A DNA stretch of 64,000 nucleotides from VAZQ01 sp036555745 (GTDB lineage Bacteria; Pseudomonadota; Alphaproteobacteria; Rhizobiales; Xanthobacteraceae). A program made the translations under genes and the position numbers. The stretch is from the NCBI GenBank assembly GCA_036555745.1, contig DATBKV010000138.1, positions 62,001 through 126,000 of the forward strand, given 5' to 3'. Each line of letters begins with the position of its first letter. The stretch's first letter is position 1. Under the pieces are notes generated by a model. The model had not been told where the DNA came from. It saw nothing but the letters and a program-made list of their open reading frames with translations, and did no database searches. Below, one piece after another: positions 18,915 through 28,368 of this stretch.

Positions 18915-19018
18915 ATTGTCATGCCCGCGAAACCGAGGATCCGGTAAACATCATTCTTACGTCTTAGCAGCAGGTGCTTGTGTTTACTGGATCGGCCGCT
19001 TTCGCGGAGGATGACAGT
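18915..19018. repeat. Intergenic palindromic repeat, copy D
   Basis: TTGTCATGCCCGCGAAACC through GGATCCGGTAAACA (18916-18951) is the inverted partner of TGTTTACTGGATCGGCCGC through CGGAGGATGACA (18981-19016). It begins 6 bp after the bicupin stop. An open frame that starts at 18978 runs through it into the next gene, but those residues (MCLLDRPLSRR) are translated repeat. Confidence 0.75.
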
Positions 19019-19034
19019 TGAGGGAAACGCCGGA

Positions 19035-21446
19035 GTGACGGCCAGTGATGCGATAACCGTTCCGCCGACGCGCCGCCCCAACTACCAGGGCATCGGCGCT
19101 CCGCTGCGGCGCGTGGAGGATCGCCGCCTGCTCACGGGGAGTGGGCGCTTCGTGGCGGATATCGCCGTCCCCGGCGCCTTGCATTGCGTGCTCGTGCGCT
19201 CGCCGCATGGCCATGCCCGCATTCAAAAGATCGATACATCTTCGGCCGAGGCCGTGCCCGGCGTCGCGGCTGTGTTCACAGGCGCGCACATGGCGGCGGA
19301 CGCCGTGGCGCCGATGCGGCCCTTGTGGGCGATCCGCTCCCGCGACGGATCGCCCATGGCCGAGCCGCCGCGCTTTGCGCTCGCACGCGACGCGGTTCGC
19401 CACGTCGGCGAGCCGGTGGCGGCGGTGATCGCCGAAAGCGTGGCGCAGGCGGCGGACGCGGCCGAGCGCGTCATGATCGAATATGAGCTGCTGCCTGCGG
19501 TGATCGACGCGCGCGCGGCCGCGGCGCCGGGCGCGCCGCACTTGCACGCGTCCGCCCCCGGCAACATTTGCTTTCGCTGGGCGCGCGGCGACGAGAATGC
19601 AGTACGCGCAGCATTTCGCTCGGCCGCGCACGTGGCCGCAATCGAGCTGGTCAACAATCGCCTGGTCGGCGCAGCGATCGAGCCGCGCGCGGTCATCGCC
19701 ACATGCGAAGCGGGTACTGACAGACTCACGCTCTATACCTCGACGCAAGCGCCCCATCACATCCGGAGGCAGGTAACCGATCAGCTCGGACTGCCGGAAA
19801 GCGCGCTGCGCATCAGCTCCCCCGACGTGGGCGGGGGCTTCGGCTACAAGGGCAAGCTCTATCCCGAGGAAAGCATCATCGCCTGGGCCGCGCGGCGCCT
19901 CGCTCGTCCGGTGCGCTGGGTGGCGAGCCGTTCCGAAAGCTTCGTCGCCGACAATCAGGCGCGCGATCACCTGACCCATGCCGAGCTCGCGCTCGACGGT
20001 GATGGGCATTTCCTCGCGCTGCGGGTTGCGACTCACGCCAATCTTGGCGCCTACGTCTCGACTTTTGGCGCGGCCATCCCCAGTGCGATCTACAGCGCGC
20101 TGTTCGCGGGCGGCTACCGCACTCCTGCGATTTTTGTCGAGGTAACAGGGGTCTTCACCAATACCACCCCGACGGACGCCTTCCGCGGCGCGGGCCGGCC
20201 CGAGGCCTGCTACGTGCTGGAGCGGCTGGCCGACAGCGCGGCCAAGACACTCGGGCTCGATCGTGCGGAGATCCGGCGGCGCAATCTCATTCCGCCGGGC
20301 GCGATGCCGTACAAGACCCCGATCGGCCCGACCTACGATTGCGGCGATTTTCCAAAAATCTTCGCCCGCGCGCTCGCGCTGGCCGACTATGACCGGTTCG
20401 CAGAGCGGCGCGCGCAGGCGGCGCGGCGAGGGCGTCTGCGCGGGATCGGGATGGCCTGCTATGTCGAGTCGTCCGGCGTTGCGCCCTCGCGCTTCGCGGG
20501 CGCGCTCGGCGGCCGCGTCGGCTTCTACGAGGCCGCCTCCATCCGGGTCGAGCCCGACGGCGCCGTCCGTGCCCTGCTGGGCACCCACAATCATGGCCAG
20601 GGACATGCCACGACCTTTGCGCAGATCCTGGCCTCGAGATTGGGCGTGCCGATCGACAAGGTCGAGGTGATCGAGGGCGATACCGACGCCGTCCCGTACG
20701 GCACGGGAACTTTCGGCTCACGCTCCATCGCCGTGGGCGGCAGCGCGCTCGCCCGTGCTGCCGACAAGATCGTCGCCAAGGGCAAGCTGATCGCCGGCCA
20801 CCTCTTGGAGGCGGCAGCGGATGATGTCGCGTTCGCCGACGGTTCATTCGAGATCGCGGGCACCGACCGGCGCGTGTCGTTTGCGGATGTGGCGCGCGCT
20901 GCCTACGTCCCGCACAACTTTCCGCTCGAGACCGTCGAGCCTGGCCTGCAGGAGACCGCCGTCTACGATCCCCCGAGTTTTGCCTTCAGCAACGGCGCGC
21001 ATGTGTGCGAGCTCGAAATCGATCCCGATACGGGTCATGTCGACATCGTCGCCTTCTGGGCCGTCGACGATGTCGGCACCGTCATCAATCCGATAATCGT
21101 CGAAGGACAAATCCACGGCGGCCTTGCCCAGGGCCTTGGCCAGGCGCTGCTCGAGCGTTGCGCCTACGACGGCGCGGGCCAGCTCCTCGCCGGCTCGTTC
21201 ATGGACTACGCGATCGCGCGCGCCGACGATCTGCCGCTGTTCGTCACGGAATGTGACGAAAGCCAGCCCTGCACGCACAACCCGCTTGGGGCCAAAGGCT
21301 GCGGCGAGGCCGGCTCGATCGGCGCGCCGGCCGCGCTGGTAAGCGCGGCGCTCGACGCGCTCAGCCCGCTCGGCGTGACCGACCTCGAGATGCCGCTCAC
21401 GCCGGAACGGGTGTGGCGCCGGATCAGGACGGCGAGCAGGGGCTAG
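19035..21446 (+). CDS. Molybdenum hydroxylase large subunit (xanthine dehydrogenase family), stand-alone
   Basis: 803 residues. It binds the molybdopterin cofactor and hydroxylates a carbon, often next to a ring nitrogen, with water as oxygen source. Landmarks are GIGAPLRRVEDRRLLTG at the N terminus, SPDVGGGFGYKGKLYPEE, the FRGAGRPEACYVLERL loop near residue 385, the cofactor segment GTHNHGQGHATTFAQ, and GCGEAGSIGAPAAL near the C terminus, whose Glu is the expected active-site base. The start GTG 19035 follows GAGGGA and avoids the repeat; the longer frame begins inside it. No FAD or 2Fe-2S subunit is adjacent, so it may borrow those encoded at 26534-27843. It is convergent with the MHS transporter gene. 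Confidence 0.88.
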   Translation: MTASDAITVPPTRRPNYQGIGAPLRRVEDRRLLTGSGRFVADIAVPGALHCVLVRSPHGHARIQKIDTSSAEAVPGVAAVFTGAHMAADAVAPMRPLWAIRSRDGSPMAEPPRFALARDAVRHVGEPVAAVIAESVAQAADAAERVMIEYELLPAVIDARAAAAPGAPHLHASAPGNICFRWARGDENAVRAAFRSAAHVAAIELVNNRLVGAAIEPRAVIATCEAGTDRLTLYTSTQAPHHIRRQVTDQLGLPESALRISSPDVGGGFGYKGKLYPEESIIAWAARRLARPVRWVASRSESFVADNQARDHLTHAELALDGDGHFLALRVATHANLGAYVSTFGAAIPSAIYSALFAGGYRTPAIFVEVTGVFTNTTPTDAFRGAGRPEACYVLERLADSAAKTLGLDRAEIRRRNLIPPGAMPYKTPIGPTYDCGDFPKIFARALALADYDRFAERRAQAARRGRLRGIGMACYVESSGVAPSRFAGALGGRVGFYEAASIRVEPDGAVRALLGTHNHGQGHATTFAQILASRLGVPIDKVEVIEGDTDAVPYGTGTFGSRSIAVGGSALARAADKIVAKGKLIAGHLLEAAADDVAFADGSFEIAGTDRRVSFADVARAAYVPHNFPLETVEPGLQETAVYDPPSFAFSNGAHVCELEIDPDTGHVDIVAFWAVDDVGTVINPIIVEGQIHGGLAQGLGQALLERCAYDGAGQLLAGSFMDYAIARADDLPLFVTECDESQPCTHNPLGAKGCGEAGSIGAPAALVSAALDALSPLGVTDLEMPLTPERVWRRIRTASRG

Positions 21447-21505
21447 CTTCGAACCGCGGGGTTCGTGCGCCGCCGCGGCGACCTTTCCGAAATCTGATCG
21501 CGCCG

Positions 21506-22816
21506 CTACGCTCCCGCCACGGCGGCCGGAACCTGCCGCTCGGCGAAAGTCTGGCGCCAAGCCAGCAGCGCGGCGGCGAGCCCGCAGGCGGCGGCGAACA
21601 TCAGCCACAGGCCGGCAACCGCGCGGTTGCCGGTGACCTCGATCAGGAAGGTGCTGATTGCCGGCGTAAAGCCGCCGAACAGGGCGGTCGCGAGGCTGTA
21701 CGCGACCGAGAATCCGGCGGTGCGCAGACGCACCGGCACGATCTCGGTCAAGGCCACGATCATGGCCCCGTTGTAGCTGCCGTAGATGAAAGAGAGCCAA
21801 AGCTCGACCGCGAGCAGACGTTGGAACGACGGCTGCGCCACCAGCCAGGACAGCGCCGGATAGGCGCTCACCAGCATCAACAAAGTAAAAAAGATCAGCA
21901 GCGGACGCCGGCCGAGCCGGTCGGACACTGCGCCCATGACCGGCAGCCAGAACAGGTTCGAGAGGCCGACACAGAGCGTGACCAGAAGGCTTTCGGTACT
22001 GGTCAGCTTCAGCACCTCCTTGCCGAAGGTCGGCGTATAGGCGGTGATGAAATAGAACGATACGGTGGTCATGGTCACCATGAGCATGCCGATGGTGACG
22101 ATGCGCCAGTTGTGAGCGAGCGCGCGGACGATCTCCTGGGGGGTCGGATGATGGGCGCTCTGCCGGCGTTGCAGAAAGTCCTCCGTCTCCTGCATCGAAC
22201 GCCGCAGCAGAAAGATGAGTGGAATGATGAGGCAGCCGACGAGGAAGGGGATGCGCCAGCCCCACGCGGTCATGGCATCCGGCGGAAAGATGGTGCTCAG
22301 CCAAACCCCGAGCAACGCGACGAAAATGACGGCGATCTGCTGGCTTCCGGACTGCCAGCTCACATAGAAGCCCTTGTGGCCCGGCGTCGCGATCTCAGAT
22401 AGGTAGACCGACACCCCTCCGAGCTCGACCCCGGCGGAAAATCCCTGGATCAGACGGCCGATGACCACGATGGTCGGCGCCAGCCATCCCAGCGTCTCGT
22501 AGCCCGGGACGAGCGCGATGGAGAGGGTGCCAATCGCCATCAGTCCCAGCGTCAGCAGCAACCCGGCGCGCCGACCGTGATGGTCGATATAGACGCCCAG
22601 GATGATGGCCCCGAGTGGACGCATCAGGAAGCCGGCGCCGAAAGTCATGAACGCCAGCATCAGTTGGGCGAACGGGCTACCGGTTGGAAAGAACGCCTTG
22701 CCGATGGCGCTCGCGTAGTAGCCGAAGACGAAGAAATCATACATTTCGAGGAAATTGCCGCTAGAGACGCGCACCACGGACGCGATCTTGGCGGCACGAT
22801 TCGAACCTGCGCTCAT
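21506..22816 (-). CDS. MFS transporter, metabolite:H+ symporter (MHS) family
   Basis: 436 residues, 12 membrane segments. The N terminus (VVRVSSGNFLEMYDFFVFGYYA) and the loop YIDHHGRRAGLLLTL with the motif G-x3-D-x2-GRR are typical of MHS proton symporters for carboxylates such as citrate, shikimate or aromatic acids. RLIQGFSAGVELGGVSVYLSE is the segment 4/5 hallmark. ATG 22816 was chosen (GGGGA upstream); the open frame reaches 22990 but that extension would overlap the hydrolase gene. Lying between two molybdenum hydroxylase loci, it is a good candidate for uptake of their substrate. Confidence 0.9.
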   Translation of the reverse strand: MSAGSNRAAKIASVVRVSSGNFLEMYDFFVFGYYASAIGKAFFPTGSPFAQLMLAFMTFGAGFLMRPLGAIILGVYIDHHGRRAGLLLTLGLMAIGTLSIALVPGYETLGWLAPTIVVIGRLIQGFSAGVELGGVSVYLSEIATPGHKGFYVSWQSGSQQIAVIFVALLGVWLSTIFPPDAMTAWGWRIPFLVGCLIIPLIFLLRRSMQETEDFLQRRQSAHHPTPQEIVRALAHNWRIVTIGMLMVTMTTVSFYFITAYTPTFGKEVLKLTSTESLLVTLCVGLSNLFWLPVMGAVSDRLGRRPLLIFFTLLMLVSAYPALSWLVAQPSFQRLLAVELWLSFIYGSYNGAMIVALTEIVPVRLRTAGFSVAYSLATALFGGFTPAISTFLIEVTGNRAVAGLWLMFAAACGLAAALLAWRQTFAERQVPAAVAGA

Positions 22817-22968
22817 CGAAATGTCCCCGGCTTCGAATGCGGCATTGTCCAGCGATGGAACGTCGGCGCTCCAGCTACGGAGAAGCCTCATCGATAGCCT
22901 ACAGGAATCGCGGGAAACAAAAAGACGCGCCGAGGCAATGGGAAAGTGGCTGCCGAAGAACCGGTGGT

Positions 22969-23886
22969 TCATGCGAGCCGCAGGGCCCACCTGGCGATGA
23001 ACTCCTCCACCGTTCGTGCGCAGTCCGCCGGCTGCTCGATCTGCAGCAGATGGCCGGTGCCGGGGACGAAGGCGTAGTCGTAGCCGTTCTCGAGCCCGAG
23101 CGCCTGGTTGGTCAGCGCGGTCGCCGGTCCACCCTTCATGTTGGGATCAGCGCCGATCAGTCTCACTGGTCCGCCGAACGCGTTTGCGCGCGGCCATAGA
23201 TTGAGGGTGAGGGCCTCCGCATAGATGGCGGCTTCGTTTTCCGGCGTGCACACGAGCGTGTAGCCAAAACCATCGGGACTCTTGCGCAGCACCGAGCGCG
23301 CCATCAACTCGTGCGCGCCCGGCACCCAGCGCTCGGTGGCGCGCGACTTGAGATAATCCGCGGTGAGCTCCTCGACCGCGGCGAAACGGCGTCGGCGGCC
23401 CAGCGCCCATTCCGCCAGCTTGTTTTCGAACGCTTCCATCGCGGCGTAGCGCGGATGGTTGACCGGAGGAACATTGGGCGGATCGAACAGCACCAGCCCC
23501 TGCCAGCGCCAGCCGATCTCGATGGCGTGCTTCATGGCGGTGCGCGCCGACATGGAATGGAAGACGCCGACCGTGGTTTTTTTGCCGAGGCGGGCCTCGA
23601 TCGCGTCAAGCACGCGGTCGAGGTCGCGCGCGAGCTGTCCGTAATTGTGGTTCGACGGCTCGACCGGGACGTTCTGCCCGTGATTGCGGAAATCGAACAC
23701 CAGCACGTCGTAGCTCGGCGTCAATAGTTGCCAGAACGGCAGGTAGGCATCGGCGGCGAACCCGTTACCGTGCGTGACGGCGAGCCGCAGGCCGTCGCGG
23801 TTGCCGTGCCGGCGGATACGGATGCTGGCGCCATCCTCAAGCGCGACGTCGAAGGTCTCGCTCGGTACCGGAACAACGAAATTCAT
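22969..23886 (-). CDS. Alpha/beta hydrolase fold protein
   Basis: 305 residues. The oxyanion region reads VTHGNGFAADAY, a conserved strand-turn reads VFDFRNHGQN, the nucleophile elbow is GVFHSMSART (Ser in HSMS, not the common GHSMG) and the last histidine is in PGTGHLLQIEQP. Possible roles in this setting are an N-formylmaleamate deformylase-like amidase (NicD/PicE type) or a cofactor-free ring dioxygenase of the Hod/Qdo type, which shares this fold; neither can be decided from sequence. Strong GGGGGG site before ATG 23886. The gene is divergent from the molybdenum hydroxylase operon across a 209-bp gap, in which no palindrome or promoter was recognised. Confidence 0.8.
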   Translation of the reverse strand: MNFVVPVPSETFDVALEDGASIRIRRHGNRDGLRLAVTHGNGFAADAYLPFWQLLTPSYDVLVFDFRNHGQNVPVEPSNHNYGQLARDLDRVLDAIEARLGKKTTVGVFHSMSARTAMKHAIEIGWRWQGLVLFDPPNVPPVNHPRYAAMEAFENKLAEWALGRRRRFAAVEELTADYLKSRATERWVPGAHELMARSVLRKSPDGFGYTLVCTPENEAAIYAEALTLNLWPRANAFGGPVRLIGADPNMKGGPATALTNQALGLENGYDYAFVPGTGHLLQIEQPADCARTVEEFIARWALRLA

Positions 23887-24095
23887 CCCCCCGCTCTCCG
23901 CTCCATTTCGGTTTGTCCTCCGCGCGCCCGCATGGTCGCAATTTGCTCTCGACCCGCGATCACTTATAAGGTGCCACGGCGCATGAAGCCTAGTGCGCGT
24001 TTACGCGGGTCAGGATGCTCAGGCCTTCCTGCCAAGCGTGATCCCCCGGATTTCGATTTGCTGAATCCGAACTGATGGTTCGTGGAGGTGAGTAG

Positions 24096-26537
24096 GTGGC
24101 GCAGTCTCTGGGCGCGCCGGTCTTGCGCAAGGAAGACCCGGCCCTGCTCTCGGGCCGGGGACGTTACGCCGACGACCTGCCGGTGCCGGCCGGCACCCTG
24201 CACGCTCACGTCTTGAGGTCGCCGCACGCGCACGCCAGGATTGTCGGCATCAATCCCACGGAGGCGCTGGCGCAGGACGGCGTGTGGGCGGTGATCACCG
24301 GCGAGGAGGTGCGTCGGCTGTCCGACCCTTTCCTGATCGCGCTCAAAGCGCCGATCGACCAATGGTCGCTGGCGGTCGAGCGCGTGCGCTACGTCGGCGA
24401 GCCGGTGGCGCTCGTCGTCGCCGAGAGCCGCTATCTGGCCGAAGACGCCGGCGAGCTCGTGCGCATCGATTACGAGCCTCTTCCGGCGGTGATCGACCCA
24501 AGGGCGGCGTGCGATCCCTCGGGGCCGCTCCTGCATGCGCAGGCCAAGAGCAACGAGATTTCGGTCCGCCGCTTCAGCTACGGCGACTGCAATCGCGCGT
24601 TCGAAGCGGCACATGCCCGTGTCGCGCTCAGCTGCGACTATCCCCGCAACTCGTTCACCCCGATGGAATGCTACGTCGTCGTCGCCGAATACCGTGCCAG
24701 CGATGACAGCTACGACGTGATGGCGAACTTTCAAGGGCCGTTCAGCACGCATCCCGTGATGGCGCGCGCCTTGCGGGTGCCCGGGCCGAAGCTGCGGTTG
24801 CGCATCCCGCCGGACAGCGGCGGCAGCTTCGGCATCAAGCTCTCGGTGTTTCCTTATATCGTGCTCGCCGCGCTCGCCGCGCGCATCACGGGCCAGCCGA
24901 TCAAGTGGGTGGAAGATCGGCTGGAGCATCTTCTCGCGGCGAGCTCCGGCCCCAACCGCATTACCGAGATCGAAGCCGCCGTCGCGAAGGACGGCCGCAT
25001 CCTGGCGCTGCGGCTCGACCAGCTCGAGGATTACGGGGCCTTCCTGCGCGCGCCCATGCCGGGCCCGCTCTACCGTATGCACGGCGCCATCACCGGAGCC
25101 TACGACATCGCCAACGTCGAGGTGGTGAACCGGGTGGTGCTGACCAACAAGATGCCGGCGAGCCTCATTCGCGGGTTCGGCGGTCCGCAGCTGTACCTCG
25201 CGCTCGAGCGGCTGGTGCAGCGCATCGCGATCGAGCTCAAGCTCGACCATCTCGAGGTGATCAAGCGCAATCTCATTCCTAAGGAGAAATTCCCCTATCG
25301 GGCGGCCGCCGGGGCACTCTATGATTCCGGCGATTATCTGCGCGCGGTCGAGGCCGCGACCGGCGGCGGCCGCCTCGACGAGCTCAAGCGGCGGCGCGAC
25401 GCCGCCCGCGCCGCGGGCCGGCATTACGGCATCGGCTTTGCGGCCGTGGTCGAGCCCGGCATGTCCAACATGGGCTATCTCTCCACCTTGCTCACGCCGC
25501 AGGCGCGCGAAAAGGCCGGGCCGAAGAACGGCGCCGCATCGATGGTCACCGTCAACGTCGATCCGCTGGGCGCGGTGTCGGTGACGGCAGACGTCACCGT
25601 GCAGGGCCAGGGCCACCAGACCGTGTTGTCGCAGATCGTCGCGGACCGACTTGGGCTTGACCCGGCAGACGTCAACGTCGTCTTGGAGATGGACACGGCC
25701 AAGGACCAGTGGTCGATCGCGGCCGGCACCTATTCCTGTCGCTTCACGCCCGGCACGGCGGTCGCCGCGCATCTCGCCGCCGAGCGCATGGCGGATAAGC
25801 TCAAGGCGATTGCCGCCAAGCAGCTCAACGTGCTGCCCGAGGACGTCGAGCTCGCCGGCGGCAGGATCCGCAGCCGCAGCAACCCCGACAACTCGCTGCC
25901 GTTCGCGCGCGTCGCCGGCACCTCGCATTGGTCCCCCGCGATGCTGCCGGAAGGTATGGCGCCGGCCTTGCGCGAAACCGCGGTGTGGTCGCCGCCGGAG
26001 CTCGAGCCGCCGTCGAGCGACGACCGCATCAACACCTCGCTGACCTACGGCTTCGTGTTCGATATGTGCGGCGTCGAGATCGATCCGCTCAGCTATCAGG
26101 TGCGCGTCGATCGCTACGTCTCGATGCACGACGCCGGCCGGCTGCTCAATCCGATGATCGCCAACGGCCAGATGCGCGGCGCCTTCGTGCAAGGCATTGC
26201 CGCGGCGCTGTACGAGGAATTCGTCTACGACGAGGCCGGCCAGTTCCTGACCGGGACCTTCGCGGATTACCTGGTTCCAACCGTGGCCGAGATACCGGCG
26301 GTGGAGATGCTGCACCAGGAAACCCCGTCGCCGCTCACCCCGCTCGGCGCCAAGGGTCTCGCCGAGGGCAATTGCATGAGCGTCCCCTCCTGCATTGCCA
26401 ACGCCATCGCGGACGCGCTCGGCGTGCGCGACATCGCGTTGCCGGCGACGCCCCGGCGCATCCATGCGCTCATCGCCGGAGCGGAGGAAATCCCGCCGGT
26501 GGATGCTGCCGCGCGCGTGCCTGAGGCCGCCCGATGA
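24096..26537 (+). CDS. Molybdenum hydroxylase large subunit (xanthine dehydrogenase/CoxL family)
   Basis: 813 residues, the molybdopterin-binding subunit. Landmarks are LGAPVLRKEDPALLSGRGRY at the start, PDSGGSFGIKLSVFPY, SLIRGFGGPQLYLALERL near residue 355 (the FGGPQ loop of xanthine-oxidase-type enzymes), the cofactor segment TVQGQGHQTVLSQIV, and GAKGLAEGNCMSVP with the active-site Glu near the end. Start GTG 24096 has GGAGGTGAG upstream. The stop overlaps the ATG of the FAD subunit (ATGA), and the third subunit overlaps by 13 bp, giving an L-M-S operon. This enzyme and the one at 19035 differ clearly in their active-site loops, so they probably act on different carbons or compounds. Confidence 0.93.
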   Translation: MAQSLGAPVLRKEDPALLSGRGRYADDLPVPAGTLHAHVLRSPHAHARIVGINPTEALAQDGVWAVITGEEVRRLSDPFLIALKAPIDQWSLAVERVRYVGEPVALVVAESRYLAEDAGELVRIDYEPLPAVIDPRAACDPSGPLLHAQAKSNEISVRRFSYGDCNRAFEAAHARVALSCDYPRNSFTPMECYVVVAEYRASDDSYDVMANFQGPFSTHPVMARALRVPGPKLRLRIPPDSGGSFGIKLSVFPYIVLAALAARITGQPIKWVEDRLEHLLAASSGPNRITEIEAAVAKDGRILALRLDQLEDYGAFLRAPMPGPLYRMHGAITGAYDIANVEVVNRVVLTNKMPASLIRGFGGPQLYLALERLVQRIAIELKLDHLEVIKRNLIPKEKFPYRAAAGALYDSGDYLRAVEAATGGGRLDELKRRRDAARAAGRHYGIGFAAVVEPGMSNMGYLSTLLTPQAREKAGPKNGAASMVTVNVDPLGAVSVTADVTVQGQGHQTVLSQIVADRLGLDPADVNVVLEMDTAKDQWSIAAGTYSCRFTPGTAVAAHLAAERMADKLKAIAAKQLNVLPEDVELAGGRIRSRSNPDNSLPFARVAGTSHWSPAMLPEGMAPALRETAVWSPPELEPPSSDDRINTSLTYGFVFDMCGVEIDPLSYQVRVDRYVSMHDAGRLLNPMIANGQMRGAFVQGIAAALYEEFVYDEAGQFLTGTFADYLVPTVAEIPAVEMLHQETPSPLTPLGAKGLAEGNCMSVPSCIANAIADALGVRDIALPATPRRIHALIAGAEEIPPVDAAARVPEAAR

Positions 26538-27358
26538 AGCCGCGGCCGTTCGACTATGCGCGGCCGGACACGGTCGAGGAGGCGGTCGCGATCCTGGCCG
26601 AGCACGGCGATGAGGCGCGCGTGCTCGCCGGCGGACAGACGCTGCTGGCCATGCTCAATTTGCGTCTGGTCGAGCCCGCGGTCCTGGTCGACATCAACCG
26701 CATTCCCGAGCTCGACGTCATTCGCGAGGTCGACAACCGTATCGAAGTCGGCGCCGCGGTCACGCAGAACCGGCTGTTGGCCTGGCCTCCACTGGCGCAG
26801 AAGCTTCCTTTGCTAGCCGCGGCGCTGCCGTTCGTCGGCCATTTTCAGACTCGCAACAAGGGCACGGTGTGCGGCTCGATCGCCCACGCAGATCCGACCT
26901 CGGAACTTCCGCTCTCGCTTGCGCTGCTCGAGGGCGAGGTGGTGCTGCGCTCGCGCCACGGCACGCGCGTTCTTGCCGCGACCGAGTTTCAGCAGGGCAT
27001 GCTCACGACCGCGCGCGCGGGTGATGAATTGATCACCGCCGTGCGTTTCCCGGTCGTGCCCGGCGGCGTCGCGTTTCGCGAGGTCGCACGCCGGCACGGC
27101 GATTTTGCCATCGTCGCGGTCGCCGCCCTGGCCGACGGGGTGAACGGCATGCGCATCGGCGTTGCCGGGATGGCCGAGCGTCCTGCCGTCCGTCGCATCG
27201 CCGGAGGCGAGTCGTCCGCCACCCACGACGCCATCGAGCGGCTCGCCTGGGAGCTTCAGGGCTACGATGACGTGCATGCTTCGGCGCGCATGCGGCGCGA
27301 CCTGTTGCGCCGCATTGCCCCGGTCGTAATGGAGGAGGCCAGGCGATGCGCTGCGTGA
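26534..27358 (+). CDS. Molybdenum hydroxylase FAD-binding medium subunit
   Basis: 274 residues, the CoxM/XdhB-type FAD subunit that passes electrons from the 2Fe-2S centres to the final acceptor. FDYARPDTVEEAVAIL at the N terminus leads into the FAD motif VLAGGQTLLAMLNLRL, and GNKGTVCGSIAHADPTSELP (here QTRNKGTVCGSIAHADP) is the second flavin-contacting signature. Length is normal. ATG 26534 lies within the stop of the large subunit. No 4Fe-4S insertion is visible. It is probably shared with the stand-alone large subunit at 19035, which has no partner of its own within the window. Confidence 0.93.
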   Translation: MKPRPFDYARPDTVEEAVAILAEHGDEARVLAGGQTLLAMLNLRLVEPAVLVDINRIPELDVIREVDNRIEVGAAVTQNRLLAWPPLAQKLPLLAAALPFVGHFQTRNKGTVCGSIAHADPTSELPLSLALLEGEVVLRSRHGTRVLAATEFQQGMLTTARAGDELITAVRFPVVPGGVAFREVARRHGDFAIVAVAALADGVNGMRIGVAGMAERPAVRRIAGGESSATHDAIERLAWELQGYDDVHASARMRRDLLRRIAPVVMEEARRCAA

Positions 27359-27843
27359 AACGGGGCGAGCGGGTCAGGCTCAGTCTTACGCTCAACGGCC
27401 GCAAGCTGTCGGGTGAGGCCGAGCCGCGCATGCTGCTGAGCGACTTTCTGCGCCACGTGCTCGGCGCGACCGGAACTCATGTCGGCTGCGAGCACGGCGT
27501 GTGCGGCTGCTGCACGGTCCTCGTCGACGGCGCCGCGGTGCGCTCGTGCCTGACGCTGGCGGTCCAGGCCGAAGGCAAGGCGGTGACCACGGTGGAATCG
27601 CTCGCCCGCCCGGACGGCACGCTCAACCCATTGCAGCAGGCATTTCAGAACAACCACGCCTTGCAGTGCGGCTTCTGCACGCCCGGCATCCTGATGTCGT
27701 TCACCGACTTTCTTCAGCGTAACCCCGCGCCGTCCGAGGCCGAGGTGATGGAGGTGCTGAGCGGGCATCTCTGCCGCTGCACGGGCTATGCCGGCATCGT
27801 CGCCGCGGTTCTCGAAGCCGCGAACAATCGCAACCAGCCCTAG
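27346..27843 (+). CDS. Molybdenum hydroxylase 2Fe-2S small subunit
   Basis: 165 residues, CoxS type with two 2Fe-2S centres. The plant-type ferredoxin cluster ligands are Cys48, Cys53 and Cys56 (GCEHGVCGCC) plus Cys68; the C-terminal helical domain holds Cys108 and Cys111 (CGFCTPG) and Cys143 and Cys145 (CRCTGY). All eight cysteines are present. The gene overlaps the FAD subunit by 13 bp, with GGAGG inside that gene as its ribosome site. It completes the heterotrimeric enzyme. The family fixes the role as an intramolecular electron carrier in the cytoplasm. Confidence 0.95.
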   Translation: MRCVKRGERVRLSLTLNGRKLSGEAEPRMLLSDFLRHVLGATGTHVGCEHGVCGCCTVLVDGAAVRSCLTLAVQAEGKAVTTVESLARPDGTLNPLQQAFQNNHALQCGFCTPGILMSFTDFLQRNPAPSEAEVMEVLSGHLCRCTGYAGIVAAVLEAANNRNQP

Positions 27844-27856
27844 TCAGGAGACAGCC

Positions 27857-28363
27857 ATGAACAAGCCGCACAGCAAGCAGGAAGCGAGCGCACCGGCCAA
27901 GCAGGTCTATCGCGAGCTCGTCACCATCAACGGCAAGAACGTCGTGCTGGCGCATAACGAGCCGCCGGTGATCAATGCCGGGGTGCTGGAGAACGCCGAT
28001 ATTTTCCGCATGATCAACGTGTTCGCCGAGAAGTTCACGCCCAGCAATCTCGACAAGGCCGATGGCACGCCGCTGCGGCTCTATACCTCGGACCGGGTGA
28101 AGGTCGATGTCTCCAAGCGCCGCAAGCACGACATGGGATTTTGGCATCGAAACATCGATGCCCACGAAATCATCTTCTGCGTCAAGGGCGCGCTGAAATG
28201 GGAAACCGAGATGGGCGTCAAGATCATGCACCCCGGGGATATGCTGTTCATCCCCAAGGGCATTGGCCACCGTTCCATGCTGTGCGAGGATTCGACCGAC
28301 GAGAACGTACTGATCGAGCTGAAGATCGCCGATGACCTGGCCTATGTGGGGGAGAACAAGTAG
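27857..28363 (+). CDS. Small single-domain cupin, possible dioxygenase
   Basis: 168 residues, one cupin barrel. The putative metal site is in FWHRNIDAHEIIFCVKG (His, His, Glu), with a second histidine in PKGIGHRSM of the second cupin motif. The HxxxxxHE spacing recalls homogentisate-dioxygenase-type cupins rather than the HxHxxxxE of storage cupins. It follows the 2Fe-2S gene by 13 bp with AGGAG before ATG 27857, so it is probably the last gene of the L-M-S operon and acts on the hydroxylase product. Ring cleavage, isomerisation and regulation are all possible. The earlier in-frame ATG at 27788 would overlap the upstream gene. Confidence 0.7.
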   Translation: MNKPHSKQEASAPAKQVYRELVTINGKNVVLAHNEPPVINAGVLENADIFRMINVFAEKFTPSNLDKADGTPLRLYTSDRVKVDVSKRRKHDMGFWHRNIDAHEIIFCVKGALKWETEMGVKIMHPGDMLFIPKGIGHRSMLCEDSTDENVLIELKIADDLAYVGENK

Positions 28364-28368
28364 CCTCC

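Noticed and set aside
18984..20606. 540-codon minus-strand frame
   Set aside because: Antisense of the stand-alone large subunit; no motif and atypical composition.
23964..26465. 833-codon minus-strand frame opposite the molybdenum hydroxylase
   Set aside because: Antisense shadow; the plus strand has the full family motif set and operon overlaps.
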